DNA of 64,000 nucleotides from Bimastos eiseni (taxonomy: Eukaryota > Annelida > Clitellata > Crassiclitellata > Lumbricidae), in assembly GCA_959347315.1 (NCBI GenBank), contig OY365806.1, positions 37,108,505-37,172,504 on the forward strand, in the 5' to 3' direction. The translations under genes and the position numbers were made by a program. Below the pieces are notes generated by a model. That model made no database searches, was not told the origin of the DNA, and saw nothing but the letters and a program-made list of their open reading frames with translations. Within the stretch, counting starts at the first letter, position 1; every line of letters starts with the position of its first letter. Below are positions 11,553 to 21,925 of this stretch, piece by piece.

Positions 11553-12869
11553 CTGCAATTGACAACATAACACCAAAAACTAGGAATTAGATATAAGCTC
11601 AAATACAACACCTATTTCTATAGCATGAATTTTGAAATAATGAGATCACTCATAAAGATCACAAGATCAAATTGCCATAAAATGAGATCTCATCATAATA
11701 CAGCCTCATTACAATGCAGTGTTTGGCCAAGTGTAAATCATTAAAAATTGACAAGTGCAAATATTTTCTAATAAAATTAATGCAATTAGTTTGGAGATCA
11801 AGGAATAACTGTTCATTAAAAATCAGCAACAAATAATTCATTCAGTGAGACTGTTGGTAGACTCGAAGATCATGGACCTCCGGTGAGACCGAAGAGTACG
11901 TGCATCGCTCCAAAAGTTACCAAAATTTACCTGATGATAGCTAATAACATATGCATTCAAACATGGCCAATCCAGTTGGTCTTGGATGATCTGGCGATTT
12001 TACACAAATTCATGTAAATAAGAAGAAACTCAATGGAAAAAAGACGCACCATTTTTACGTCCATTTAAGATCATAGATTATGCAAGAATCCACGTGCAGC
12101 AAAATCCTGTATTGACGTCCATCCATTCAACTTATGCGCATGTTATTGCCATTGATGCTGTATGGTGTTATTAAATTAATGCAATGACAAATCTTACTTT
12201 CATGACCTATTTTTATCAATTCTGCTGATGAAAACAATTACAGTCCATACTTCGCTTGTGAGAGAATTTTGAACTCTGCGGCCATCCCTGAAATTTGCTC
12301 TGATAGCAAATTTTCAATAAGGCGAGCGCTCTGAGAGAAACTGTGTATATAATTAATACACCTGATTGGCATATTAAAATTAGCACAGCCCCCAGATTAT
12401 GCAAATGGCAGTTGTTATTATATTGAATGTCAAAGAAGTGTGCAATTCGAAACTATGAATATCAAACTATCGGAATTTAAAGTAAATAATGTATTGAAAA
12501 CAGACACACTAACTTTATAAACTGAAAGTGAATTTTTGATTTGATTGGGTGCACGCCGACGCCCCTAAAATTCACCTCGATTGCGAATACTCCCTTTGAA
12601 AAATTTGTGCTTTGAATTATTATATTGAATTACATTAAGATTACACTGAATGTCTGCAAGTCAAAACAAAGACATTGTCCAAATATAAAAATTTAAAGTA
12701 AATTGTATACTGAAAATAGTCATGCTAACTTAGAAATTTGCAAAAGAAACTTTTTTAAATTTCATATCGCCAGAGTGTTTCATTCATTAGCCTGTCCTTG
12801 GACCAAAATAAAAATTTAATGCCTCGTAGCTATAATATATAATGGCTTACATTTTGCATATGCCAGTGA

Positions 12870-12980
12870 TTTAGTCGAGTCCACCTAAGCTGAGTCCACC
12901 TAAGCCGAGTCCGAGTCAAGAACGCATTCAGAGTTGCTCGAGTCCGAGTCCTAAATGTTCGAGTCCAAATCTGAGTGTTA
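12870..12980. repeat. Imperfect GAGTCC repeat patch
   Basis: Repeated CGAGTCCGAGTC-like words over about 110 bp. The style resembles the degenerate GACCAAGACC arms of the elements at 45-763 and 55722-56523, so it may be a fragment of a related miniature element, but no ends or target duplication were found. Confidence 0.45.
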
Positions 12981-13369
12981 AATATTGAGCTATCGAAATA
13001 TGGGAATTGTAGACATATTTTCGGTTGCCTGTCAGCAAATTGCTGGCAAATATTAACAGTGCATGCCTGTACGCCGTGTACGGCCATGGTACTCATTATA
13101 ACTGAGTTTGCCGAGCATCATTATCTGAATGTCATTATCTGATTGAGATGAGCTGGAATGACTCCCCACAGCAATGTTTAACAAAAGAGGAAGGAGTTGC
13201 ACAATCAACTGTTATGAAGTGAATTGGTTTTCTAAGAAAGTTCTATCATTAATGCTAGAGCTGTACCGATACATCGACAGCACTCATAATCGGGGCCGAT
13301 TATAGAGATATCGACTGTCAGCGCCAGATCATCTAAGAACAATGGAAATAACCACATTTGAGTAAAAGC

Positions 13370-13975
13370 ACAACAAAATGGATTGATGATAATAATTATG
13401 CTTAAACGGGTGCTGGATCGATGAAAAGATATTTTATTACCTCGTGTGCTTGCAGTGTATTTTAGTGTATGTAATTATTTCCTTCATTATATCATGTATT
13501 TTGTACGTAGAAACTGGATTGATGATAATAATTATGCTTAAATGGAAGCTGGATCGATGAAAAGAATTTTAAAAGTGTGTTTTAGAGTATTTAATCAAAC
13601 AAAATGTTAATCAGAAATTCCACTAGCTTCCATCGTGACGCCATTTTGTCACCAATCGAACTTCAAATTACGTGTTATATTTTCATCAATCCAGCTTCCA
13701 TTCATGGACATTTCTATATCTATGTTGATATAGCTTCCATTTAGGTATATTTCTTTTCATCAATCCAGCTTCCATTTAGGTAAATTTTTCTCATCAATCG
13801 GGTTTTTACGCACGTACACCGCCTTGTTTACATCGATTCCACGTCAATCATAATGACATTCTCGCATCAAACAAGCATACTTTTATCGATCCAGCTTCCA
13901 TTTAAGCATAATTATTATCATCAATCCAGTTTCTACTTACACATTATACTTTTTCATCAATCCAGTCTCCATTTA
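13370..13975. repeat. Foldback repeat complex with 57-bp inverted arms
   Basis: A unit reading CTGGATTGATGATAATAATT then ATGCTTAAATGGAAGCTGGA occurs in direct orientation at about 13380 and 13507, and inverted at 13880-13936. The arms 13507-13563 and 13880-13936 are nearly perfect reverse complements. Shorter copies of 'catcaatccagcttccattta' occur at about 13685, 13755 and 13953. It could be a foldback transposon or an inverted satellite cluster; no ends or target site were identified. Confidence 0.8.
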
Positions 13976-14094
13976 AGCTACAGATGGACATCTATTCATG
14001 TCAAATAATAAAATACGCTAAAATACATTAGAAGCAACATGGTATAATAAAATACGCTAATATTCCATTCAGCCGGGATGGCAAGTGAAACTGC

Positions 14095-14484
14095 TTATTC
14101 AGACAATGAATATATAATATGTCTTTAATAAACAAACCATATCCTATAAACTTTTACCCCACATTTGAATGCATATGGTCTTGCAATCATCGGAAAACAA
14201 CATTTGGAACGGGGCACAAAATCTTCAGTCTTACACAACTGCTTTGTGTGAATATTATTATTATTACTAAATTGTCTAAACAAAAATGAATCTCTGCACA
14301 AGAGCACATGACAAGAAAGTCTAGTCACAATAAATCTTTAACAAATAAGTCTTAAGGATAATTTTTAAGATTTGCAAATAAAGTCCGGCAGCATATTTTA
14401 TTCCGCTAATGCAAGTGTTTATTCAGGCAATGAATATATAACACGTCTTCAATAAAAAAAAACAACCCTATCCTATAAACTGCC
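14095..14484. repeat. Direct repeat pair
   Basis: The segments 14095-14152 and 14411-14484 share a long core around TTCAGACAATGAATATATAA and CCTATCCTATAAACT, about 320 bp apart. They may be ends of an insertion or a local duplication. Confidence 0.7.
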
Positions 14485-15056
14485 AATCGGTGATTTTCAA
14501 TAATAGAACTCAATTCAAACAGCCAAATATCAATTCCAATAAGTACGACGCTCGTCTCAGAACAATTATCACAGCCTAAATTGTACATGATGCTGGACGA
14601 TGATAGCGAACGAGAATAAAGAACTGCAACCACACCACACTGGCGATGCCATAGCATAAAACGATATCCCGATTTCCTTTAAAAGCAAAACATCATCGAT
14701 CGCATACCAATTAAGCGCTGACAAATTTAAAATATTGCATACCAATGAATAATGCGGTCTCACTCACGGAGTATTTAGACGGAAACAGTCGATTTAATGA
14801 ATCGTTTTCTTTTGATTAATCATTGGAAGAACTATACGAGATAAGGCGATTACAACCGGGGTTACTCCAGAAAAATTAACCCCGGGTAGCCTCGACAAGG
14901 ACGCACAGCGCTATTGTTACTTTATTCATTCTCATTCATTCGTTATTTTTGTAAGATTTATACAGCGCTCATAAAAGCTTCATCGGAGGCTCTCTCAGCT
15001 TATAACCACGATGATGCAAATCAGTCTTAAGCAATTGTAAAACAAAGGCGCATTAC

Positions 15057-15264
15057 CCGTTGAAAGCAGTTGCATATCTACATGGAGTGCGTCCCAAGCG
15101 GAAGGGCCAACAACTAAGTAGGCGCGGTTCAACTCGGCAAGGTGTTTGTACGAGCACCAGATCACGAAGCTGGTCACCAGAGGAAGACCGAGGAGCTCGA
15201 CCGCCAGCCAAGGGTAAATATGCCGGACAGAGACTGGCGGGTAGCGCCAGACCAGCGCGGTCAT
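15057..15264 (-). other. Candidate first exon of the NSD gene (coding status doubtful)
   Basis: Starting at the ATG at 15264 a frame encodes a mostly hydrophobic segment (including YPWLAVELLGLPLVTSFVIW) and ends at a donor ACGG/GTAATG at 15057/15056. It ends in phase 1, and the NSD N-terminal exon begins with two bases, so the two would join in frame. An in-frame TGA lies immediately before the ATG. A hydrophobic, membrane-like N-terminus makes no sense for a nuclear NSD protein, so I read it as probable 5' untranslated exon, with the open frame accidental. A separate membrane-protein gene is the other possibility. Confidence 0.35.
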
Positions 15265-15329
15265 TCAGTGATACGCTGCGAGATGGGAAGTCGGCGCAAA
15301 ACATTGTGCATGTTGGTGCGAGACAGGTT

Positions 15330-15390
15330 GCAGTAAGAAAAGCGCCCAATAAACGGGCGCGGAATGAACGACCAAGCCAATAGGGGCTGT
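15330..15390. promoter_or_regulatory. CpG-rich candidate promoter with two CCAAT boxes
   Basis: Two CCAAT pentamers on the plus strand at 15346-15350 and 15377-15381 are 31 bp apart, a spacing common in NF-Y dependent promoters. The first lies in a small hairpin, GCGCCC at 15342-15347 with GGGCGC at 15355-15360. CpG is locally dense from about 15060 to 15400 in an otherwise AT-rich window. It is best placed to drive minus-strand transcription into the NSD gene, though a two-way promoter cannot be excluded. Confidence 0.45.
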
Positions 15391-15400
15391 CAGCACTAGG

Positions 15401-17040
15401 GGCAGGCAAACTAGGACCGACCAGCAGTAGTCAAGTCAGTTGCAGGTGACAAAGCTAAACTAACCAACAGATAACTAACCTACTAGGCAACAGCTTCGTG
15501 AGATAGGGAACCAGAAATGGTCCGCAGTTGGGCTGAGCTGGTGAAGCTGATAGTAACCAACTATTAGTAGGCATACTTCCGCCACTGGAGTTTTCTAGTG
15601 CTAGGTTTGCACACCAGGCTTATTCGTCGGTTTTCCAACAATTTTTAAGTTTAACTGGTATATTTTGTTCGCATGTCGCCTAAGCCAACGTAACCGCATC
15701 ATGCCTGTCCTTCTGATGGTCGATCCTCAGCCAAACGGACCGTGTTAGCCGTCTGTACAGTTGCCGAGTGTGTTGTTGTTTCGATGGAGGACGACCCACG
15801 CGGGAATTGAAGTAACCTCAACTGATACTGATAGCCTGGGTGTATCTTCAATCTACCGACCGACAGATGACGAATGTTTTTCTGCATGTTTTTTCTGTGT
15901 CTCGATGACTAGCGGGACTTCGTCATCTACCACCGATGTGGGTTGCGAACGCTGTCCCCAGTCCTTGCTCTACCCTTTCGACGTAACTTGCCCATTCTCT
16001 GAACATCCATGCTATCTTTACTTGTAAGTTGTCGATGGAAATCCGTTGGTCAATTCCACATTTTTTGCGTGGGCCCACCATTGGTGACTCTTTCAGCTTC
16101 TCTCATAGATCAGCCTTTGCTGAAAAGTAGGGGTCTACGTACGTAGTCCCTATAGTAAACGTATTGTCTTCGACCGGCGGTTATTCACTGTTGTCGATCC
16201 TTCCAACTGGAACTCGAGATCTCTACCTCCTCATGTTCGCCACTCTCTGTCTTTCGCTCAAACCTGAAAACCTACCCCTTCCAGTCTGCCTATGGCTCTA
16301 ATGGTTGCTTAAGGTGAACATTATGTAAGGAGGGCATTATCAACTTACAGTTGTATTGTATTGTATAGATTTTGAAATGGAATCCCTCTGTAAAGAATCC
16401 ATCAGGTTAGTAGGCACGAGATCCATACGCCTTCTCAAATTCACTTGAGCAGGTAACACAATCATGTCAGCTTGCTTGTAACCATGCATGTCTCCTGCAT
16501 GTGACCTCTTTGGCAAGGCGAAAATCAGAAATTTTGGCTTCAAAATATGGTCACAGCAGTATATTGGCACAATTGAATGACTGAACTTAGACCTACTTAT
16601 GATCACTAAGATAATGTGATAGGATAGCTGTGAGTTCAAGCCATCCTGAAAATGTGGACAGGACATCAAGTAAGTCCTTGATGAACAGTTGCTTAACACC
16701 AGCTATCTATTGATGCTCATCGCTAGAAAATGATATAATGTCAATATTTAAAAAAATAAAATAAAAGTTTTCATTTTGTTGGACTACTGTTTTGACAGTG
16801 TTCAGTGGATCAACAATAGGAGCAACTTTCATTGTGCCTTCATTGTGCTTCAGATTAACAGGCCAACATTAGAGTCTGTGGGATTGTCCTAAAGCAGTTG
16901 TTCTTAACTTTTTCCTATGTCAACACCCCTTAAAATTTTAAAATTCCTTTGCACACCACAATATTGATGGCAAACAGAAAATCTTTAGGTCAAATTATCA
17001 GCCATATTTATTTAATTAATGAATTTACCACTCATCTGAA
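15401..17040. other. Intergenic region with an unassigned plus-strand open frame
   Basis: A plus-strand frame from about 15761 to 16023 contains a Cys pair (GCERCP) and ends close to a good donor sequence, CTT/GTAAGT at 16024. It has no usable upstream ATG without stops and no partner exon that I can find. It may be a decayed LINE ORF1 or the first exon of a divergent gene. I see no other structure in this stretch. Confidence 0.3.
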
Positions 17041-17068
17041 GTTCTCTAAACGAGAATAGATATATGCT

Positions 17069-17640
17069 TTGACTGTAGCCTATCCACTCTCCATCACCGC
17101 ACCACTTCTCCGGAACGATCTGCCTGCTGAATTCCGCACTTTTTCGGTTCCACCATCATTGTCTATCACCCACCATCAGAGGTGTAACAAGCGCGGGGGC
17201 AGAGGGGCACGGGCCCACCCAGTTTCAAAACTGGGGGGGGGGGGCAAAGACCTCCCAGTTTTAGTGCTCTTTGCCCCCATGTGCCTCCCAAATCGGTTCT
17301 TTTTATGTTTCTCCAATAGCTTTTTAAGATGACTTTTGTTAAGATAGTTTGTGCCCCCCATTTATCAAATTTCTGGGGGGGATCATTAAAAAAGTGGGGG
17401 TAAAAAATGTTGCACAATATTTTTTTAATTATGCCGCCCACTTTTCAAAACCTTGTTACACCTCTGCCCACCATCATCAATCTCCGGCTCCTCTATCCAT
17501 CATCACTCGGGGGGTTCCATTCGAAAATCAAGTATCACTTTTTCAAGAACTCATACACACTCACTTGATCATCCACCCTCCAATCCTTGATCAGAGCCAC
17601 TACTTTGCATCCTCTGACCCTCTGGAAACCACTCGGACTA
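17069..17640 (+). mobile_element. Old LINE reverse-transcriptase C-terminal fragment, split by a hAT-type element
   Basis: In plus orientation a peptide reading SITAPLLRNDLPAEFRTFS resembles the 'P-L-WN-LP-ELR-F' motif close to the C-terminus of CR1/Jockey-type LINE proteins. The reading continues, after the inserted element 17177-17466, with a frame encoding ITRGVPFENQVSLF then HTHL. The fragment is interrupted and truncated, so it cannot make protein. Confidence 0.55.
17177..17466. mobile_element. hAT-type miniature element with perfect target duplication
   Basis: A 290-bp element with perfect 15-bp terminal inverted repeats, CAGAGGTGTAACAAG at the left and its complement CTTGTTACACCTCTG at the right. 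It is flanked by an identical 8-bp target duplication, CCCACCAT at 17169-17176 and 17467-17474. The inside is G-rich, with runs of ten or more G. It carries no gene. It inserted into an older LINE fragment. Confidence 0.93.
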
Positions 17641-17659
17641 CCCATTTGACAACTCTGAT

Positions 17660-18159
17660 TTGACGCAGTGCTCGTGAAAGGCGTTCTTGAGGAATTGAGC
17701 ATTCAGTTTTGAGTGAAAAATTCGAGGTATGATAGACAGAGGAGCAATAAATAGATGATGAAGGATGATGGGCAATGATGTTGGAGGAACCGAAAATTGC
17801 AGAATTCAATTCAGGATGAAGATCGTTTCAGAGACGTGGTGCAGTCAGTGGTCAAGTTGTAAATGCGGAGGTGGTGGAACCGTAGGACGGGCGTTTCTCC
17901 TACTCCACCCGCCTTCTATGGCGCTCCAGAAGAAACCGATCGATGCATGGTGACACAGGAGAACCAAGAAACAAATTCAAACATGAAACAATGGTGATTG
18001 AAAAGACCAGACAGACAACCAGGCCCGTAGCCAGGATGAGGCAAGACGCCTCAAGATGAGGCAAGAGTCAGACGAGGCATGCCTCTTCTTACTTCAACAT
18101 GAAAATTAAGTAATCGTGTAAACGGTAATTGAATATCTTATTACTATCTGGCTTCTTCT
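17660..18159. other. Intergenic sequence without recognised features
   Basis: No gene or repeat recognised. Confidence 0.4.
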
Positions 18160-19826
18160 CAATCAATCAATCAATATCGTTTTTATTGACTCCAAAAAAC
18201 GCAGTAATTATTAACAGTACATACATACAGCAATTTTCAGTGAAAATAAAAATAACACGATGGAGAAGAAAACAAATATAAACTGAACAACAAGTTGCTG
18301 AAATTAGTTTGGTATTGAAGTTGGAGGCAACTGGGAAAGAGAAATCTCCAAAGGAACCGTATGGTTCCGCTAGTAGGGGTCACCCTTTCATATAGTATTT
18401 GGGCAGCAGATTGAAGAAATGAGGCAGACAAATGCGAGTAATTTTAACTTAACTAGTTAACTAAGCCAAGGAAGTGTGACCAGTACACGTACTCATTATG
18501 AATAGTTTAACATATACATTTTAAGTCTAGCCTTAAACAGACTACAAATTTGTCGTATAATGATCGGTATAGCATTCCAAGTCGATGGACCAGCATATTT
18601 AAGGGAGAATTTACGCGTATTTGTTCGACAGAGGATGGGTCGCTTGGTGACTTGGATGGGTACTTGGAAGAGGATCGTATATTGTAAGGGTTTACAGTAG
18701 AGGTGGGAATAAAATGATAGTCAAAGATTGATGGTAGTTGTTTGTGGACAAATTGATACATGAACTCATTCGTTTGGAGTAATGTAATCTGGTGCAAATC
18801 CAGAATATTTAAGCTCTTAAGCAGGTAATCGGACGAGCAGCAGTAGGCTAAAGGGACACCAGCAATAAATCGAACAGCTCTTTTTTGCAGCAAACTTAAT
18901 GAACGTAATCTAGTGGGATAGTTGGAGGCCCATATAATATTGCAGTAAGTAAGGTAGGGATATATCATAGTGTAATAGAGGTTGGTACGAATGCTGATAG
19001 GTAATAAATAAGCAATTCTCGATAGCACTCCTATGTTTCTGGCAAGTTTTGATGATATGCTAGCAATATGATCTTTCCATGAAAGCAATTGATCAACCTG
19101 GACTCCAAGAAACTTGGCTGAGGAAACACAAGGTATAGCAGCACTGTTGATTCGGAGCTCACTTACATTGGCAGGAGCCTTCTTCCTATGCGGTCTAACC
19201 AAAATGTAACTAGTTTTTGATAAATTCAAAGATAACTTATTTGCGGGGTACCAATCATTGACAGAGGAGAGTTCATTGTTAATCAGAGAAATTAGGGCTT
19301 CAAACGAGTTGTGCGAGGCGAATAGACTCGTATCATCAGCAAAGAGAATAAAGTGCAGGAGGCGGGAAGCACGGGGAAGGTCATTGATAAATAATAGGAA
19401 TAAGAGTGGTCCTAATATTGGACCCTGAGGTACTCCAAATTTGATCAAGTTAGGGGTGGACAGTGAGCCATTGCAATATACTAGCTGATACCGGTTGCTG
19501 AGGTAGCTCTTAAACCATTCTAACTCAACCCCGAGAATACCCATATTTTTTAGTTTAAGAAGAAGTAGGCTGTGTTCGACCGTATCAAAAGCTTTGGCAA
19601 TATCGATGAACACACCTATTGCGTATTCCTTGCGATCGATTGCCTCCGCAATTCTATCCTGAAGATTAATAAGGGACATCACTGTGGAATGCCCGGGTTG
19701 GAGGCCGTGTTGGGTTGGACATAGCATATTTTGTTTCGCGACAAAGTTAAATGTTATGTCATCTCTTTTTCCCTGCTTATGAATTGGAGTAATTTTAGCA
19801 ATTTTAAGCGTCTGACTAAAAATTAA
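18160..19826 (-). mobile_element. 5'-truncated non-LTR retrotransposon (CR1/Jockey-like LINE)
   Basis: A minus-strand frame (about 18507-19826) encodes much of a reverse transcriptase: the N-terminal LKIAKITPIHK motif, then a small deletion before LCPTQHGLQPGHST, then DIAKAFDTVEH, a GVPQG-containing stretch and the catalytic FADD box (YxDD variant), followed by the thumb region to the stop at 18507. The 3' end on this strand is marked by a TTGATTGATTG simple repeat near 18160. The endonuclease domain and the 5' end are missing, so it is a dead copy. The open frame of over 400 residues suggests fairly recent insertion. Confidence 0.88.
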
Positions 19827-20254
19827 TCATTATAATGTGCTATAGCCTCTATACTGACCTCTAAGTTTATGTACGAAGGCATTCTCTGTCGCTACGGAAC
19901 CAGCCAATAAAGTATCAAATCTTTATTTTGCTTTCTTTGATAAGAAAATTATTAGGCCTAGACTTTAATAACTTTCGCTCAAGGCCCCTACACAGTAACT
20001 CCACCTTACAAGAAAACAGTACACTTATCCAAATAAAAACTATCTGTGTTTAAATAAAAAATACTTATACTAAATCCATTAAGGACTAGCTTTGCACAAC
20101 TAAGGAGCCTAGGATTACAATGCTTGACCACAGAACAAGAAAATATTTCAATAGAACAAGAAATAGCCTTCGTAAGTTATCAATCGTAACTTTCAAAGCT
20201 AATCAATTAAAACATTTTACACACGCTTGCATCGGTCGCTTTGCCTATACTCAG
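19827..20254. other. Intergenic sequence without recognised features
   Basis: AT-rich sequence between the LINE and the minisatellite. Nothing recognised. Confidence 0.4.
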
Positions 20255-21925
20255 ATGGATCTGTTGAACGGTTGATGCGGCTGTGCACGCGTGGGTATGT
20301 TAATTGATTGATGCGGCTGTTCACGCGTGGGTATGTTAATTGATTGATGTGCTTGTGCGCGCGTGGGTGTGTTGATCGGTTGATGCTGCCGTGCGCGCGT
20401 GGGTATGTAGATCGGTTGATGCGGCTGTGCACGCGTGGGTATGTTGATCGGTTGATGCGGTTGTGCGCGCGTGGGTGTGTTGATCGGTTGATGCGGCTGT
20501 GCGCGCGTGGGTATGCGGCTCGGTTGATGCAGCTGTGCGCGCGTGTTTCTAATGATCGGATGATGCGTGTGTGCGCACGTGGGTATGTTGAACGGTTGAT
20601 ACGGCTGTGCGCGGGTGTGTATGTTGATCGGTTGATGCGGCGGTGCGCGCGTGGGTATGTTGATCGGTTGATGCGGCTGTGCGCTCTTGGGTATGTTGAA
20701 TGGTTGACGCGGCTGTGAGAGGGTGAGTATGTTGATCGGTTGATGCGATTGTGCACGCTTGGGTATGTTGATCGGGTGTGTTGGTCGGTTGATGCTGCTG
20801 TGCGCGGGTGGGTATGTAGATCGGTTGATGCGGTTGTGCACGCTTGGGTATGTTGATCGGGTGTGTTGGTCGGTTGATGCTGCTGTGCGCGGGTGGGTAT
20901 GTTGAACAGTTGATGCGGCAGTGCGCGCGTTGGTCTATTGATCGATTGATGCGACTGTTCGTGCGTGGGTATGTAGATCGGTTGATGTGGATGTGCGTGC
21001 GTGGGTATGTTGAACGGTTGATGCGGCTGTGCGCTCGTAGGTATGTTGTTCGGTTGATGCGGCTGTGCGCGCGTGGTATGTTGAACGGTTGATGCGGCTG
21101 TGGCTCGTGGGTATGTTGTTCGTTTGATGCGGCAGTGCGCGCGTTGGTCTATTGATCGATTGATGCGGCTGTTCGTGCGTGGGTATGTAGATCGGTTGAT
21201 GTGGATGTGCGCGCGTGGGTATGTTGTTCGGTTGATGCGGCTGTGCGCGCGTGGGTATGTTGTTCGGTTGATGCGGTTGTGCGCTCTTGGGTATGTTGAT
21301 CGGTTGGTTCGGCGGTGCGCGGGTGGGTATGTTGATAGGTTGATGCGGTTGTGCACGCTTAGGAATGTTGATCCGCTGATGCGGCTGTGCGCGCGTGGGT
21401 ATGTTGAACGGTTGATGCGGCTGTGCGCTCGTGGGTCGTGGGTATGTTGTTCGGTTGATGCGGCTGTGCGCTCGTGGGTCGTGGGTATGTTGTTCGGTTG
21501 ATGCGGCTGTGCACTCGTGGGTCGTGGGTATGTTGTTCGGTTGATGCGGCTGTGCGCGCGTTGGTATGTTGAACGGTTAATGTTTAACGGTTAACGGTTA
21601 ATTGCTCGATTAATGTGGCTGTGCGCGGGCGGGTATGTTGATCGGTTGATGTCGCTGTGCGCGCGTGGGTCAATTGCTCGTTTAATGTGGCTGTGCGCGG
21701 TTGGATATGTTGATCGGTTGATGCGGCTGTGCGCGCGTGGGTATGTGGATCGGTTATTGCGGCTGTACGCGCGTGGTTGTGTCGATCGGTTGATGCGGCT
21801 GTGCGCGTGTGTGTCTGTGGATAGGTTTATTATGCGGTGCGCGCGTGGATCTGTTGATCGGTTTGTGCGGCGGTGCGCGTGTGTGACTGTTGATGGGTTT
21901 AAATGTGCGGAGCGCGCGTTAATCA
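20255..21925. repeat. 36-bp GC-rich minisatellite array
   Basis: About 46 imperfect copies of a 36-bp unit, for example GGGTATGTTGATCGGTTGAT followed by GCGGCTGTGCGCGCGT. The unit length is a multiple of three, so both strands stay open: the minus strand has a 379-residue frame of a 12-residue repeat (HSRINRSTYPRA) and the plus strand repeats RGYVDRLMRLCA. Higher-order structure is present: an approximately 84-bp two-unit variant near 20754 and 20838, a roughly 211-bp block at 20921 and 21132, and 43-bp variants near 21428, 21471 and 21514. An AT-rich break lies at 21575-21605. No promoter, splice site or homology supports coding. Confidence 0.93.

Larger units (their letters stand above)
11553..15056. 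other. Probable first intron or upstream region of the NSD gene
   Basis: AT-rich sequence. It contains a GAGTCCGAGTC-rich patch (12870-12980), a foldback repeat complex (13370-13975) and a pair of direct repeats (14095/14411), listed separately. No coding exon was found. Confidence 0.5.

Noticed and set aside
13260..13330. hAT element end (AGAGCTGTACCGATACATCG)
   Set aside because: No partner end or target duplication was found.
20217..21356. 379-residue minus-strand frame as a repeat protein gene
   Set aside because: The 36-bp unit length keeps frames open by arithmetic on both strands, there is no promoter or splice context, and the residues are a plain translation of the satellite.
20255..21925. 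CRISPR array
   Set aside because: Units are contiguous without unique spacers, and the context is animal DNA.
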